A stretch of DNA of 64,000 nt from Streptomyces cinnabarinus (GCF_027270315.1 NZ_CP114413.1:4278001-4342000), one strand, 5' to 3'; shown: positions 16,702 to 26,183, counted from the stretch's first letter. The notes: generated from the letters alone by a model not told the origin. Numbers and translations are program-made.

Positions 16702-16872
16702 ATGATCAAGCAGGTCTCCCGCACGGTGGCCGACACCGACCCGGCTCGCATCGCGCTGGCCCTTGAGGTGGCGTACGAGCTGCATGCCCCCGCCGCTCGC
16801 GCCCCGGAGCTGGCCACCGGCCGTACGACGGCCCGCCGCCGCGCCCGCGGTCGTACGACGGCCCGCGCGTAA
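16702..16872 (+). CDS. 56-residue basic hypothetical protein
   Basis: An ATG preceded by a perfect AAGGAGGACGTC ribosome site opens a 57-codon frame 20 bases after the protease. The product begins MIKQVSRTVADTDPARIALA and ends in a repeated, highly basic TGRTTARRRARGRTTARA tail. Function is unknown; the tail could bind nucleic acid or membrane phospholipid. The ribosome site and placement make it a likely gene. Confidence 0.65.
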   Translation: MIKQVSRTVADTDPARIALALEVAYELHAPAARAPELATGRTTARRRARGRTTARA

Positions 16873-16957
16873 TCCACTTCTCAACGCGCCGGCCGCCGAC
16901 ATGCGAGGCTGAAGGCGTTGACGAACCGTCCCTCCGCACCCGAGGAACCCGAAGCCC

Positions 16958-17692
16958 ATGAGCCCCGCCGATGGCGACCGTGAACCCCTGCGCATCCTGA
17001 TCGTCGACGACGAGCCCGCGGTGCGTGAAGCACTCCAGCGCAGCCTCGCCTTCGAGGGGTACGGCACGGAGGTCGCCGTCGACGGCGCGGACGCCCTGGA
17101 GAAGGCCACGGCCTACCACCCCGACCTGGTGATCCTCGACATCCAGATGCCCCGCATGGACGGCCTGACCGCCGCGCGCCGCATCCGCGGGGCGGGCGAC
17201 ACGACTCCGATCCTGATGCTGACCGCCCGCGACACGGTGGGCGACCGGGTGACGGGGCTGGACGCCGGGGCGGACGACTACCTGGTCAAGCCCTTTGAGC
17301 TGGACGAACTGTTCGCCCGCGTACGCGCCCTGCTGCGCCGCAGCTCGTACACGGCTTCCGGCGCGGGCGCGGTCGAGGAGGACGAGGCGCTCACCTTCGG
17401 CGACCTGCGTATGGACCTGGCGACGCGGGAGGTGACGCGGGGCGGGCGGCCGGTGGAGCTGACCCGTACCGAGTTCACGCTGCTGGAGATGTTCATGGCC
17501 CATCCGCGGCAGGTCCTCACCCGCGAGCAGATCCTCAAGGCCGTCTGGGGCTTCGACTTCGAGCCGTCGTCGAACTCGCTGGACGTGTACGTCATGTACC
17601 TCCGCCGCAAGACGGAGGCGGGCGGCGAACCGCGCCTCGTCCACACCGTCCGTGGTGTGGGCTATGTCCTCCGACAGGGCGGCGCGGAGTGA
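16958..17692 (+). CDS. MprA-like OmpR-family response regulator
   Basis: The 244-residue protein has a complete receiver domain (ILIVDDEPAVREAL, phospho-acceptor D61 in LVILDIQMPRMDG, and LVKPFELDELFAR) and an OmpR winged helix (TRTEFTLLEMFMAHPRQVLT; VYVMYLRRKTEAGGE; RGVGYVLR). With the kinase that follows and the protease before, it resembles the MprAB/PepD envelope-stress module of mycobacteria. That assignment is from gene order and similarity, not experiment. Confidence 0.85.
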   Translation: MSPADGDREPLRILIVDDEPAVREALQRSLAFEGYGTEVAVDGADALEKATAYHPDLVILDIQMPRMDGLTAARRIRGAGDTTPILMLTARDTVGDRVTGLDAGADDYLVKPFELDELFARVRALLRRSSYTASGAGAVEEDEALTFGDLRMDLATREVTRGGRPVELTRTEFTLLEMFMAHPRQVLTREQILKAVWGFDFEPSSNSLDVYVMYLRRKTEAGGEPRLVHTVRGVGYVLRQGGAE

Positions 17693-19143
17693 GCAAGGTG
17701 TTCCGCCGGTTCCGCGCACTGCCGATCCGGTCGCGGCTGGCGCTGCTGGTGGCGGCGGCGGTGGCGTTCGCGGTGGCGGCGGTTTCGGTTACGTGTTGGT
17801 TCATTGTGCAGGGCAAGTTGTACGAGGAGCTGGACAACGACCTGCAGTCGAGTGTCGGCCGGTCACAGCCGGAGACCGCGGTGGCCGCAGCGCTGGACAC
17901 CTGCGCGCAGTCACCCTCCGACGCGGCTCTCTTCGGCCCGCGGTTCAAGGGCTACTCCCAGTTGGTGCAGGCGGACGGCACCGCCTGTCTGTTCGGCGGC
18001 TCCGAGGCCCTGGTGAAGGTGGCCGACAGCGACAAGAAGGTGGCGAAGGACCCGCACCTCGACGAGGGCGTACTCCGCAACGGGACGGACGATGACGGCA
18101 ACCCCGTACGCGTGCTGACCACCGCGCTGGTCGTCAACAGCGCCAACGGCCCGTACGTCGCCAAGGACACCGCCCTGCTCATCGCCGTCCCCCTCAAGAG
18201 CACCGAGTCCACCCTCAACGAACTCGCCCTCATCCTCCTGCTCGTCTCCGGCGTCGGAGTCATCGGCGCCGGAGCCGCCGGCCTGGCCGTCGCCCGCGCA
18301 GGCCTGCGCCCCGTCGACAAGCTCACCGAGGCCGTGGAACACGTGGCCCGGACCGAGGACCTGAGCGTCCGCATCCCGGTGGAGGAGGACGCCGAGGACG
18401 AGGTGGCACGCCTGTCCCGCTCCTTCAACACGATGACGTCCTCCCTGGCCAGCTCCCGCGAGCTGCAACAACAGCTCATCGCGGACGCCGGCCACGAACT
18501 CCGCACCCCCCTCACCTCCCTCCGCACCAACATCGAACTCCTCACCCGCAGCGAGGAGACCGGCCGCCCTCTCCCCGAGGCCGACCGCAAGGCCCTGCTC
18601 GCCTCGGTGAAGGCTCAGATGACCGAACTGGCCGCCCTGATAGGGGACTTGCAGGAGCTGTCCCGCTCGGAGGGGCAGCGAGGTGAGCGCGTCCAGGTGG
18701 TCTCGCTGGAGGAGACCGTGGAGGCCGCCCTCCGCCGCGCCCGCCTGCGCGGACGGGAACTGACGATCACGGCCGACCTCCAGCCGTGGTACGTCCGCGC
18801 GGAACCGACCGCCCTGGAGCGTGCGGTGGTCAACATCCTCGACAACGCGGTGAAGTTCAGCCCCGAGGGCGGCACGATCGAGGTCGCGCTGGCCGACGGC
18901 GTGCTCACGGTCCGCGATCACGGCCCCGGCATCCCCGCCGAGGAACTCCCGCACGTCTTCGACCGCTTCTGGCGTTCCCCGAGCGCCCGTGCCCTCCCCG
19001 GCTCGGGTCTCGGCCTCTCCATCGTGGCCCGTACGGTCCAACAGGCGGGCGGCGAGGTGACGCTGGCCCCCGCCGAGGGCGGCGGCACGGTGGCGACCGT
19101 ACGCCTGCCGGGGGCCCCGACGCCCCCGCCGGAGGTGCCGTAG
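17689..19143 (+). CDS. MprB-like sensor histidine kinase
   Basis: The 484-residue kinase has two transmembrane helices (about 18-41 and 177-201) flanking a 135-residue extracytoplasmic sensor with two cysteines, then a HAMP domain, a dimerisation/phosphoacceptor domain with H269 (GHELRTPLTSLRTN), and an ATPase domain with N (AVVNILDNAVKF), G1 (VRDHGPGIP) and G2 (SGLGLSIVA) boxes. GTG start and TGA stop of the regulator overlap (GTGA), so the pair is coupled. Partner is the preceding regulator. Confidence 0.88.
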   Translation: MSKVFRRFRALPIRSRLALLVAAAVAFAVAAVSVTCWFIVQGKLYEELDNDLQSSVGRSQPETAVAAALDTCAQSPSDAALFGPRFKGYSQLVQADGTACLFGGSEALVKVADSDKKVAKDPHLDEGVLRNGTDDDGNPVRVLTTALVVNSANGPYVAKDTALLIAVPLKSTESTLNELALILLLVSGVGVIGAGAAGLAVARAGLRPVDKLTEAVEHVARTEDLSVRIPVEEDAEDEVARLSRSFNTMTSSLASSRELQQQLIADAGHELRTPLTSLRTNIELLTRSEETGRPLPEADRKALLASVKAQMTELAALIGDLQELSRSEGQRGERVQVVSLEETVEAALRRARLRGRELTITADLQPWYVRAEPTALERAVVNILDNAVKFSPEGGTIEVALADGVLTVRDHGPGIPAEELPHVFDRFWRSPSARALPGSGLGLSIVARTVQQAGGEVTLAPAEGGGTVATVRLPGAPTPPPEVP

Positions 19144-19228
19144 CGCCACGGCGGCAACCTTCCCGCCCTCCGTGGCGACTCCACGTCGACCCGCCCCGTA
19201 CCTCACGGAACGAAAACGGAGCCGACGC

Positions 19229-21313
19229 ATGGACACCCCCGCCCCCCACGCCTCCCCCACGGAGCACCCCCGCCGCAAGCCCCGGCACCGCCGACGGAAG
19301 ACCGCGCTGGCGGTCGGCCTCCCGCTGACCCTGACCGCCGCCGGTGCCCTCGCCTACACCCCGCTCCTCGGCGACGAGGCCCAGCCCACCGCCTCCGCCG
19401 CGACCGCGCCCGCCTGGGCGACTGCCACGGCGGACGGCTTCGCCTCCGTCAACTCGCTCGGTCAGAACGGCACGTACGGCGGCCGGGACGGCAAGACGGT
19501 GACCGTGAAGACGCTCGCGGACCTGGAGAAGTACGCGACCGCGGCGGAGCCGTACGTCATCGTCGTGGCGGCGACGATCGACATGAACCCGGTCGGCAAG
19601 GAGATCAAGGTCGCCAGCGACAAGACGATCGTCGGCTCCGGGACCTCCGGGCACATCGTCGGCGGCGGCTTCTTCCTGGGCACCGGCGTGCACAACGTGA
19701 TCATCCGGAACCTGACCATCCGGGACTCGTACCAGGGCACCTGGAACGACAAGGACCACGACTTCGACGCGATCCAGATGGACGGCGCGCACCACGTCTG
19801 GATCGACCACAACGACCTGCGGCACATGGCGGACGGTCTGATCGACGTCCGCAAGGACTCGACGAACGTCACCGTTTCCTGGAACAGGCTCAGCGACAAC
19901 AACAAGACATTCGGGATCGGCTGGACCGAGAACGTCGTCACGGACATCACGATCCACCACAACTGGTTCCGCGAGACCGAGCAGCGCAACCCCTCCACGG
20001 ACAACGCGGCCCACGCGCACCTCTACAACAACTTCCTGGAGGACGTGGCCGGGACGACGATCAAGTCCTCTTACGGCAACTACTCGCGCGGCGCCACGAA
20101 GATGGTCCTGGAGAACTCCTACTTCCAGGGCTTCACCAACCCGGTGATCAGGGACAGCACGGCGGCGATCGTCCAGCGGGGGAACACGTTCTCCGGCACC
20201 AGCGGCCGCAACGAGAGCGGCGGTACGGCCTTCGACCCGAAGACGTACTACGCGTACACGCTGGACAAGACCGCGGACGTGCCGTCGCTGCTGAAGTCGG
20301 GGACGGGACCGCGCAGTTCGATCGGTACGACGGCCAGCACCCTCGCCGCCGCGGCGACCACCCTCACGGTCGCCAAGGACGGCAGCGGTCAGTACTCGAC
20401 CGTCCAGGCCGCCGTGAATGCCGTACAGGCGAACAACCCGTCCCGGGTTGTCATCGCCGTGAAGCCGGGCACGTACCGCGAGTTGGTGAAGGTCCCGTTT
20501 AACAAGCCGCATGTCACCATCCAGGGCACCGGCGGCAGCCGCAAGGACACGGTGATCGTCTACAACAACGCGTCCGGGACGCCGAAGCCGGACGGCTCGG
20601 GTACCTACGGCACTTCGGGCAGCGCCACGGTCGCGGTGGAGGCGGACGACTTCCAGGCCCGCAACCTCACCATCACCAACGACTTCGACGAGGCGGCGAA
20701 CCAGTCCCTCTCCGGCCACCAGGCGGTAGCCCTGCGCACGGCGGCCGACAAGATCTTCCTGGACTCCCTCATCGTCAACGGCGACCAGGACACCCTGCTG
20801 CTGGACACGTCTGGCGCGGACAAGCTGGGCCGGGTCTACGTCCGGAACTCCTACATCACCGGCAATGTCGACTTCATCTTCGGCCGGGCTACGGCGGTGA
20901 TCGACCAGTCCGTCATCACTCTGAAGAAGCGCTGGAACGGCACGTCGGCGGGGTACGTCACGGCGCCGAGCACGGCGGCCGCGCGCAAGGGCATCCTGAT
21001 CAACCGCTCGGCAATCAACGGAGACGTAACGGCCGGCAGCTTCTACCTCGGCCGCAACTGGCACGCCGGCGGCGACGCCTCCCTCCGCCCCCAGACCACG
21101 GTCCGTAACACCACCCTCAGCGCCGCGATCAAGTCCACCCCCTGGTCGGACATGGGCGGCTTCTCCTGGAAGAACGACCGCTTCGCCGAGTACAAGAACA
21201 CGGGCGCGGGAGCGGGTTCCGCGAGCACCGACCGCCCGCACCTGACCGACGCCCAGGCGTCGGACCAGGAGACCGCGGACTGGCTGGGGGACTGGACGCC
21301 TACGGCTTCCTGA
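19229..21313 (+). CDS. Secreted pectate lyase / pectin methylesterase fusion
   Basis: A 694-residue secreted protein combines two pectin-degrading modules. After an Arg-rich, twin-arginine-like signal region (RRRKTALAVGLPLTLTAAGA), residues 60-345 form a PL1 pectate lyase beta-helix with the vWiDH motif (HHVWIDHNDLRHMADGLID). Residues 370-690 form a CE8 pectin methylesterase with GSGQYSTVQAAVNAV, QDTLLLDTS, GNVDFIFG and YLGRNWH. Esterase action exposes polygalacturonate for the lyase, so a fusion couples sequential steps. I start at the ATG 19229 rather than 19172, because it follows CGGAGCC and directly precedes the signal region. Confidence 0.92.
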   Translation: MDTPAPHASPTEHPRRKPRHRRRKTALAVGLPLTLTAAGALAYTPLLGDEAQPTASAATAPAWATATADGFASVNSLGQNGTYGGRDGKTVTVKTLADLEKYATAAEPYVIVVAATIDMNPVGKEIKVASDKTIVGSGTSGHIVGGGFFLGTGVHNVIIRNLTIRDSYQGTWNDKDHDFDAIQMDGAHHVWIDHNDLRHMADGLIDVRKDSTNVTVSWNRLSDNNKTFGIGWTENVVTDITIHHNWFRETEQRNPSTDNAAHAHLYNNFLEDVAGTTIKSSYGNYSRGATKMVLENSYFQGFTNPVIRDSTAAIVQRGNTFSGTSGRNESGGTAFDPKTYYAYTLDKTADVPSLLKSGTGPRSSIGTTASTLAAAATTLTVAKDGSGQYSTVQAAVNAVQANNPSRVVIAVKPGTYRELVKVPFNKPHVTIQGTGGSRKDTVIVYNNASGTPKPDGSGTYGTSGSATVAVEADDFQARNLTITNDFDEAANQSLSGHQAVALRTAADKIFLDSLIVNGDQDTLLLDTSGADKLGRVYVRNSYITGNVDFIFGRATAVIDQSVITLKKRWNGTSAGYVTAPSTAAARKGILINRSAINGDVTAGSFYLGRNWHAGGDASLRPQTTVRNTTLSAAIKSTPWSDMGGFSWKNDRFAEYKNTGAGAGSASTDRPHLTDAQASDQETADWLGDWTPTAS

Positions 21314-21953
21314 CGCCACTGGAGCGCGGGCTGAGCACGCGGACGTTCGCCCCCCGGCCGTTCAGCCAGCGCTCCAGTTCCGGGCCGCCGATCTCACGTC
21401 GTACGCCCGCCCCCTCGACGACCGCAGGGCCGAAGAGGGTGCCGGTGAGTCCTCGTACGACCGTGTCGTCGTCGAGTACGGCTTTCAGGGACGTCTCGCG
21501 CACGGACGCGTCGGTGAGATCGGCGCCTTCCAATCTGACGTCGAGCAGAGCGGCGCCATGGAGCCGCGCCCCGCGGAAGCGAGCCGACCGGGCATCGACC
21601 GCCCAGCAGCTGGTGCTGCCCAGGTTCACGCCGTCCAAGGTGGCGCCGCGCAGGGAAGCCTCGTCGAGTTCGGTCTTGACCAGGCAGGCTCCGGAGAGGT
21701 CGGCCCCGTCGAGTACGGCGCCTTCCAGGTGGGCGCGATAGAGGTCGGTGCCGACGAGCCTGGCGCTGCGGAGGACGGTCTCCGTCAGGAGCGCCATCGC
21801 GAAGTCCGCACCTGAGACGTCGGCCCCGGACAGGTCGAGTGCCGAGGCGTCCAGGAGCGCGTCAGCCTGCTCGACCCACTCCTGGAGCACGGCGGCGGCT
21901 TCCGCGTCGGGCGGCATCATCCGGATGATCCGTCCTACGTCCTTCGAGGTCAC
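21300..21953 (-). CDS. Pentapeptide-repeat protein
   Basis: The 217-residue protein carries about 20 tandem A(D/N)LxX repeats from residue 38 (LDLSGADVSGADFAMALLTE; LEGADLTDASVRETSLKAV), forming a right-handed quadrilateral beta-helix. Some family members mimic DNA and protect gyrase; others have no known role. The start overlaps the DUF2993 stop by ATGA, and its 3' end overlaps the convergent pectinase gene by 14 bases. Confidence 0.85.
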   Translation of the reverse strand: MTSKDVGRIIRMMPPDAEAAAVLQEWVEQADALLDASALDLSGADVSGADFAMALLTETVLRSARLVGTDLYRAHLEGAVLDGADLSGACLVKTELDEASLRGATLDGVNLGSTSCWAVDARSARFRGARLHGAALLDVRLEGADLTDASVRETSLKAVLDDDTVVRGLTGTLFGPAVVEGAGVRREIGGPELERWLNGRGANVRVLSPRSSGVRKP

Positions 21954-23143
21954 GGGAACTCCAGCCCCGCCCCGGTCAGTCGCACCCTGATCCCGTTCTC
22001 CTCCACCCGTACGTCCGTCAGGTGCAGTTCGCCCCGCGGTGGCTTCGGGAGGCGGAAGGCCAGGGACAGGCGGTCGGTCAGGGCGGGGCGGGTCAGCGAA
22101 GGCAGTGCCTTCAGCAGCCCCGGGTCCAGGCCGAGGCGCTTCAGGACCTCTGGGTGCTCCAGTGCCAGGTCGAGGAGGTTCACGCTCATCGCCTGGCGTA
22201 CGAAGCTCGGCGTTCCCGTCAGTTTTGACAGTTCCGTGTCCGAGCTCAGGGCCCGGCGTACCGCCGACTCCGGTACACCCAGCCTGCGCACCACCGACGG
22301 CACCGACAGCAGTGCCTTCGCCTTGCTCGTCTGCTTCGACAGCAACGTGGCCGAGGTTCGGGTCAGGTGCAGGCCCTGGGAGGGGCGGGTGCCGGGGCGG
22401 TAGGTCGCCAACTCTCCTATGTCCAGGCGTATTCCGCCGATCTCGGTGGTCAGGCCTCCGGTGCCGTCGCGGTCGACCCGGGCCTCCGCGCGTAGACGCA
22501 GATCGTGTCCGGCGACCGGAAGGGTGCCGCGGGCCAGGATGCCGTTCCGGCCCTGGGCGGTGAACTTCATCCGGGAGGCGCCCAGTTCGCGGTTCAGGTC
22601 GGCGAAGGAGAGCAGGACGTCGCCGTCCATCGCGGGGATGCGGAAGCCTCGTAGGGAGGTCGGGCCGTCGGTGCTCAGCCGTACGTTCTTCGCTGTCGCC
22701 GTCACCTTGGCCAGGGAGACCTGGTCGGCCGCCACGTCGGGGACCGTGATGCGGACCGACTCCAGTTGCTCGCCCGCGAGTTGGGTGAGGAACGGGAAGC
22801 CGCCGATCTCCACCTCGGGAGCGGCGGTCAGGTTCATTCGGTCCTTGAGCGCGTCCGCGGCCCGGTGTTCGGCGTAGAGCAGGGCCCAGCGGTCCGCGAG
22901 CGTGAGAAAGGCGGTGACGGCGAGTAAGCCGATCACCGCCTTCGTCGCGCGTGGCAGGCCCGCGAGGCGGCCGCGGCGGCGTCGACGACGTCCGCCGCGG
23001 CGGTGGTTGGGGGGTGCCCAGTCGTCCTCGTCATCCTCGTCGCCCTCGGGTTCAAGGGCCCGGATGCCGAGTTTGTCGAGCTCCGCCAACTCCTCATACG
23101 GGTCGATTTCGGGATGCGTCACTATGTGGTGGGGGGTACGCAT
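21950..23143 (-). CDS. DUF2993 (LmeA-like) protein with cytoplasmic extension
   Basis: The 397-residue protein has an acidic/Arg-rich cytoplasmic N-terminus of about 65 residues, one transmembrane helix (AVIGLLAVTAFLTLADRWAL) and an extracytoplasmic DUF2993 domain with the hallmark GGFPFLTQLAGEQLESVRIT. It is the larger of two members in this window. It is coupled by ATGA to the pentapeptide-repeat gene. A lipid-binding role is suggested only by the LmeA relative. Confidence 0.8.
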   Translation of the reverse strand: MRTPHHIVTHPEIDPYEELAELDKLGIRALEPEGDEDDEDDWAPPNHRRGGRRRRRRGRLAGLPRATKAVIGLLAVTAFLTLADRWALLYAEHRAADALKDRMNLTAAPEVEIGGFPFLTQLAGEQLESVRITVPDVAADQVSLAKVTATAKNVRLSTDGPTSLRGFRIPAMDGDVLLSFADLNRELGASRMKFTAQGRNGILARGTLPVAGHDLRLRAEARVDRDGTGGLTTEIGGIRLDIGELATYRPGTRPSQGLHLTRTSATLLSKQTSKAKALLSVPSVVRRLGVPESAVRRALSSDTELSKLTGTPSFVRQAMSVNLLDLALEHPEVLKRLGLDPGLLKALPSLTRPALTDRLSLAFRLPKPPRGELHLTDVRVEENGIRVRLTGAGLEFP

Positions 23144-23213
23144 CGATCCATACGATCATGCGCACCGGCCCCACCCGCAACCTCAACCGGCCCTTTGCGA
23201 CTCAGCTCACGGT

Positions 23214-25007
23214 TCAGCTGACTATCTTGATCCGGTTCGCCGTCGGCGGCGCGATCGGGTTCGTGGCCGAGGAGTTGGCCGTCAGGTACTGCTCCAGTGC
23301 CGTCAGGTCGTCCGCGCCGACGAGGTCGTTCGTGCCCTGGCCCAGCGTGGTGAAGCCGTCGCCGCCGCCCGCGAGGAAGCTGTTCGTCGCGACGCGGTAG
23401 GTGGCCACCGGGTCGATCGCGGCGCCGTTCAGGAGAATGGAGTCCGTGACGACGCGGTCGGCGCCGGTCTTCGTCATGTCCAGCGTGTAGGTCAGTCCGG
23501 CGGACGGCAGCAGGACCTTCGGCGCGCTCGTGTTCGAGCCGCTGACCTGCTCCTTGAGCACCTGGATGAGCTGGGCGCCGGTGAAGTCCTGGAGGTTGAC
23601 CGTGTTGGAGAACGGCTGGACCGTGAAGCCCTCGGCGTAGGTGACGACACCGTCGGTGCCGTACGTCAGACCGGCCCGCACACCGCCCGGGTTCATCAGC
23701 GCCAGGTCGGTCTCGGGGTCGAGCTGCTTGCCGTGGGCGAGCTGCGCGTCGGCGATCAGGTCACCCATGGGGGACTCGGTGCCGGTGTTCGGGATGTCAC
23801 CCGAGATGTAGCCGATGGCACGGTTGCCGATGGGCGCCGCGAGGGTGTTCCACTTGCTGATCAGCTCGGTCATGTCGGTCGCCTTGGCGACGTCCCGGGT
23901 GACCACGTGGTTCGTCGACTTCACGGCCGTACGGGCGATGTCACCCGTCCAACGGTCGTACGTCAGCGTGGTGTCCGTGTACAGGCGGCCGAAGGACGCG
24001 GCCGAGGTGACCGTGCGGGGCTTGCCCGCCGGGTCGTTGATCGTGCAGGCGTAGGCCGCGTGCGTGTGGCCCGTGACCAGCGCGTCGACCTGCGGGGTGA
24101 TGTTCTTGGCGATGTCGACGATCGGCCCGGAGATGCCGTCACCGGCGCCCGGCGAGTCGCAGTTGTAGTTGTACGACGCCGAGGCCGGGGCACCGCCCTC
24201 GTGGATCAGCGCGACGATCGACTTCACGCCCTGGCGCTGGAGCTCCCGGGCGTACTTGTTGATCGTCTCGACCTCGTCCTTGAACTTGAGGCCCTTGACG
24301 CCCTCGGCGGAGACGACACCCGGGGTGTCCTCCAGCGTCACGCCGATGAAGCCGATCTTGACGCCGTTCTTCTTCCACACCGTGTACGGCTTGAGGACCG
24401 GCTTGCCGGTCTTCTCGTTCAGCACGTTCGCCGCGAGATAGGGGAAGTCGGCGCCCTCGAACTCCTCGCCCTCGACATAGCAGCCGGCCGTCTCGTGGCA
24501 GCCGCCGTACTGAAGGCGCTTGAGCTCCTTGGAGCCCTCGTCGAACTCGTGGTTGCCGACGCTGGTGACGTCCAGGTCGAGCTTGTTCAGCGCGTCGATG
24601 GTGGGCTCGTCGTGGAAGAGGCCCGAGATCAGCGGGGAGGCGCCGACCATGTCACCGCCGGCCGCGGTGATGGAGTACTTGTTGCCCTCGCGGGCCTGGC
24701 GCAGGTGGGTGGCGAGGTACTCGACACCGCCCGCGTTGATGGTCTGGGTGGTGCCGTCCGCGTTGAGGTGGGTGACCCGGCCGGACGAGCCGGACGGCGG
24801 CTCCAGGTTGCCGTGCAGGTCGTTGAAGGACAGCAGCTGGACGTCCTGGTAGCGGCCCGACGTGTAACCGCCCTTGCGGTCGCCCTCGTCCGCGCTCGCC
24901 GACGCCGGCAGCGCGGCGGCCAGGGCGCCCACGGTGGTCAGACCCGCCACGGCGGTGAGGATGAGCTGCGTCCGGCGTCTGCGGCGGTGCTGCGGCTGCT
25001 GGGACAT
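23214..25007 (-). CDS. Secreted bifunctional metallophosphatase / 5'-nucleotidase
   Basis: The 597-residue enzyme has an Arg-rich secretion signal (RRRRRTQLILTAVAGLTTVG) cut near ASASA. Its N-terminal metallophosphoesterase domain has FNDLHGNLEP, VGNHEFDEG and VTGHTHAAYAC metal ligands; the C-terminal 5'-nucleotidase domain has the substrate-binding NPGGVRAGLTYG and TNSFLAGGGDGF. It should release phosphate from extracellular nucleotides. The start codon could be 25016 (three residues more). A pair of 11-base repeats upstream resembles a PHO box, which would fit phosphate control. Confidence 0.9.
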   Translation of the reverse strand: MSQQPQHRRRRRTQLILTAVAGLTTVGALAAALPASASADEGDRKGGYTSGRYQDVQLLSFNDLHGNLEPPSGSSGRVTHLNADGTTQTINAGGVEYLATHLRQAREGNKYSITAAGGDMVGASPLISGLFHDEPTIDALNKLDLDVTSVGNHEFDEGSKELKRLQYGGCHETAGCYVEGEEFEGADFPYLAANVLNEKTGKPVLKPYTVWKKNGVKIGFIGVTLEDTPGVVSAEGVKGLKFKDEVETINKYARELQRQGVKSIVALIHEGGAPASASYNYNCDSPGAGDGISGPIVDIAKNITPQVDALVTGHTHAAYACTINDPAGKPRTVTSAASFGRLYTDTTLTYDRWTGDIARTAVKSTNHVVTRDVAKATDMTELISKWNTLAAPIGNRAIGYISGDIPNTGTESPMGDLIADAQLAHGKQLDPETDLALMNPGGVRAGLTYGTDGVVTYAEGFTVQPFSNTVNLQDFTGAQLIQVLKEQVSGSNTSAPKVLLPSAGLTYTLDMTKTGADRVVTDSILLNGAAIDPVATYRVATNSFLAGGGDGFTTLGQGTNDLVGADDLTALEQYLTANSSATNPIAPPTANRIKIVS

Positions 25008-25119
25008 GGCTGGCATACGCCCCCCTATGAGTCGTATGGAGCAGAGGAGAAGTCATGAGAGGGCAGTGAATGCCCAGGGGCGCAGCCTAGAGTCAACGCG
25101 CGTAGCGCGGAAGGTGGTT

Positions 25120-25141
25120 CCGGGTTACATCCTGGTTTACC
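25120..25141 (-). promoter_or_regulatory. Candidate degenerate PHO box of the 5'-nucleotidase gene
   Basis: Two adjacent 11-base units on the minus strand, GGTAAACCAGG and ATGTAACCCGG, share a core with phased spacing like PhoP direct repeats. They sit about 113 bases upstream of the start codon. They match the GTTCACC consensus poorly, so this is a candidate only. Confidence 0.35.
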
Positions 25142-25184
25142 TTTTGCCGCCGGTCCGGCCTGCCCTCGGCTTACCCTCGTACGC

Positions 25185-26111
25185 ATGACCAGCGACGACA
25201 CCGCACGGCCCGGCGGGGCCCGCTCCATCGAGACCCATTCCGCACTCGCCCCCGACCAGACCGAAGCCGTGCTCGCACTGCTCGCCGAGGCCGCCCGCAC
25301 CGACGGCCAGCAGGCGGTGTCCGAACAGGGACGGCTGCAACTGCGCGGCGGTGAGCGCGAGGGCGTCTCGCATCTGCTGCTCAGCGTCGGCGACGAACTC
25401 ATCGGTTACGCCCAGCTGGAGGACACCGATCCGGTGGAGGCCCCGGCCGCCGAGCTGGTCGTGCACCCCGGGCACCGCGGCCACGGCCACGGGCGGGCGC
25501 TCGGCGCGGCCCTGCTCGCCGCGTCCGGCAAGCGGCTGCGGGTCTGGGCGCACGGCGGGCACTCGGCGGCCCGGCATCTGGCACAGGTGCTGGGGCTGAC
25601 GCTCTTCCGCGAACTGCGGCAGATGCGGCGGCCGTTGGCGGACCTGGACCTCTCCGAGCCGGGGCTGCCCGAGGAGGTGTCGGTGCGGACCTTCGTCCCC
25701 GGGCAGGACGACGCGGCGTGGCTCGCCGTGAACGCCGCGGCCTTTGCTCATCATCCCGAGCAGGGGTCCCTCACCCAGCGCGATCTCGACGACCGGAAGG
25801 CCGAGCCGTGGTTCGATCCGGCGGGGTTCTTCCTCGCCGAGCGGGCGGGCGAGCTGATCGGCTTCCACTGGACCAAGGTGCACGCCGAGGAGGGTCTCGG
25901 TGAGGTGTACGTCCTCGGCGTGCGGCCCGGTGCGCAGGGGGGTGGGCTGGGAAAGGCCCTCACGGCGGTCGGCCTTCGGCATCTGGCGGATCAGGGGTTG
26001 CCTACCGCGATGTTGTATGTCGATGCCGACAACAAGGCCGCGGTGTCCGTGTACGAGCGGATGGGGTTCACCACGTACGAGACGGACCTGATGTACCGCA
26101 CGGAGACATGA
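25185..26111 (+). CDS. mshD: Mycothiol synthase
   Basis: MshD acetylates Cys-GlcN-Ins to give mycothiol, the actinobacterial thiol buffer. The 308-residue protein has the two tandem GNAT domains of MshD; the C-terminal active one has YVLGVRPGAQGGGLGKALTA, and the motifs WFDPAGFFLAER and FHWTKVH are characteristic of the family. Transcribed divergently from the 5'-nucleotidase and alone. Confidence 0.93.
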   Translation: MTSDDTARPGGARSIETHSALAPDQTEAVLALLAEAARTDGQQAVSEQGRLQLRGGEREGVSHLLLSVGDELIGYAQLEDTDPVEAPAAELVVHPGHRGHGHGRALGAALLAASGKRLRVWAHGGHSAARHLAQVLGLTLFRELRQMRRPLADLDLSEPGLPEEVSVRTFVPGQDDAAWLAVNAAAFAHHPEQGSLTQRDLDDRKAEPWFDPAGFFLAERAGELIGFHWTKVHAEEGLGEVYVLGVRPGAQGGGLGKALTAVGLRHLADQGLPTAMLYVDADNKAAVSVYERMGFTTYETDLMYRTET

Positions 26112-26183
26112 GCGGGTGCGGCTCCGTCGTGGCTGGTCGGGCCCACGCGGCGGAGCCGCACATCGATACAGCCCCGCGCCCCT
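26111..26183. repeat. Dispersed Streptomyces-type palindromic repeat acting as bidirectional terminator
   Basis: GTGCGGCTCCG (26116-26126) pairs exactly with CGGAGCCGCAC (26151-26161) between two convergent genes. The reverse strand reads AGGGGCGCGGGGCTGTATCG near its start, a motif I recall as a frequent intergenic repeat in Streptomyces; a relative occurs at 31053-31122. It lies where both mshD and the ABC operon must terminate. Confidence 0.65.
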
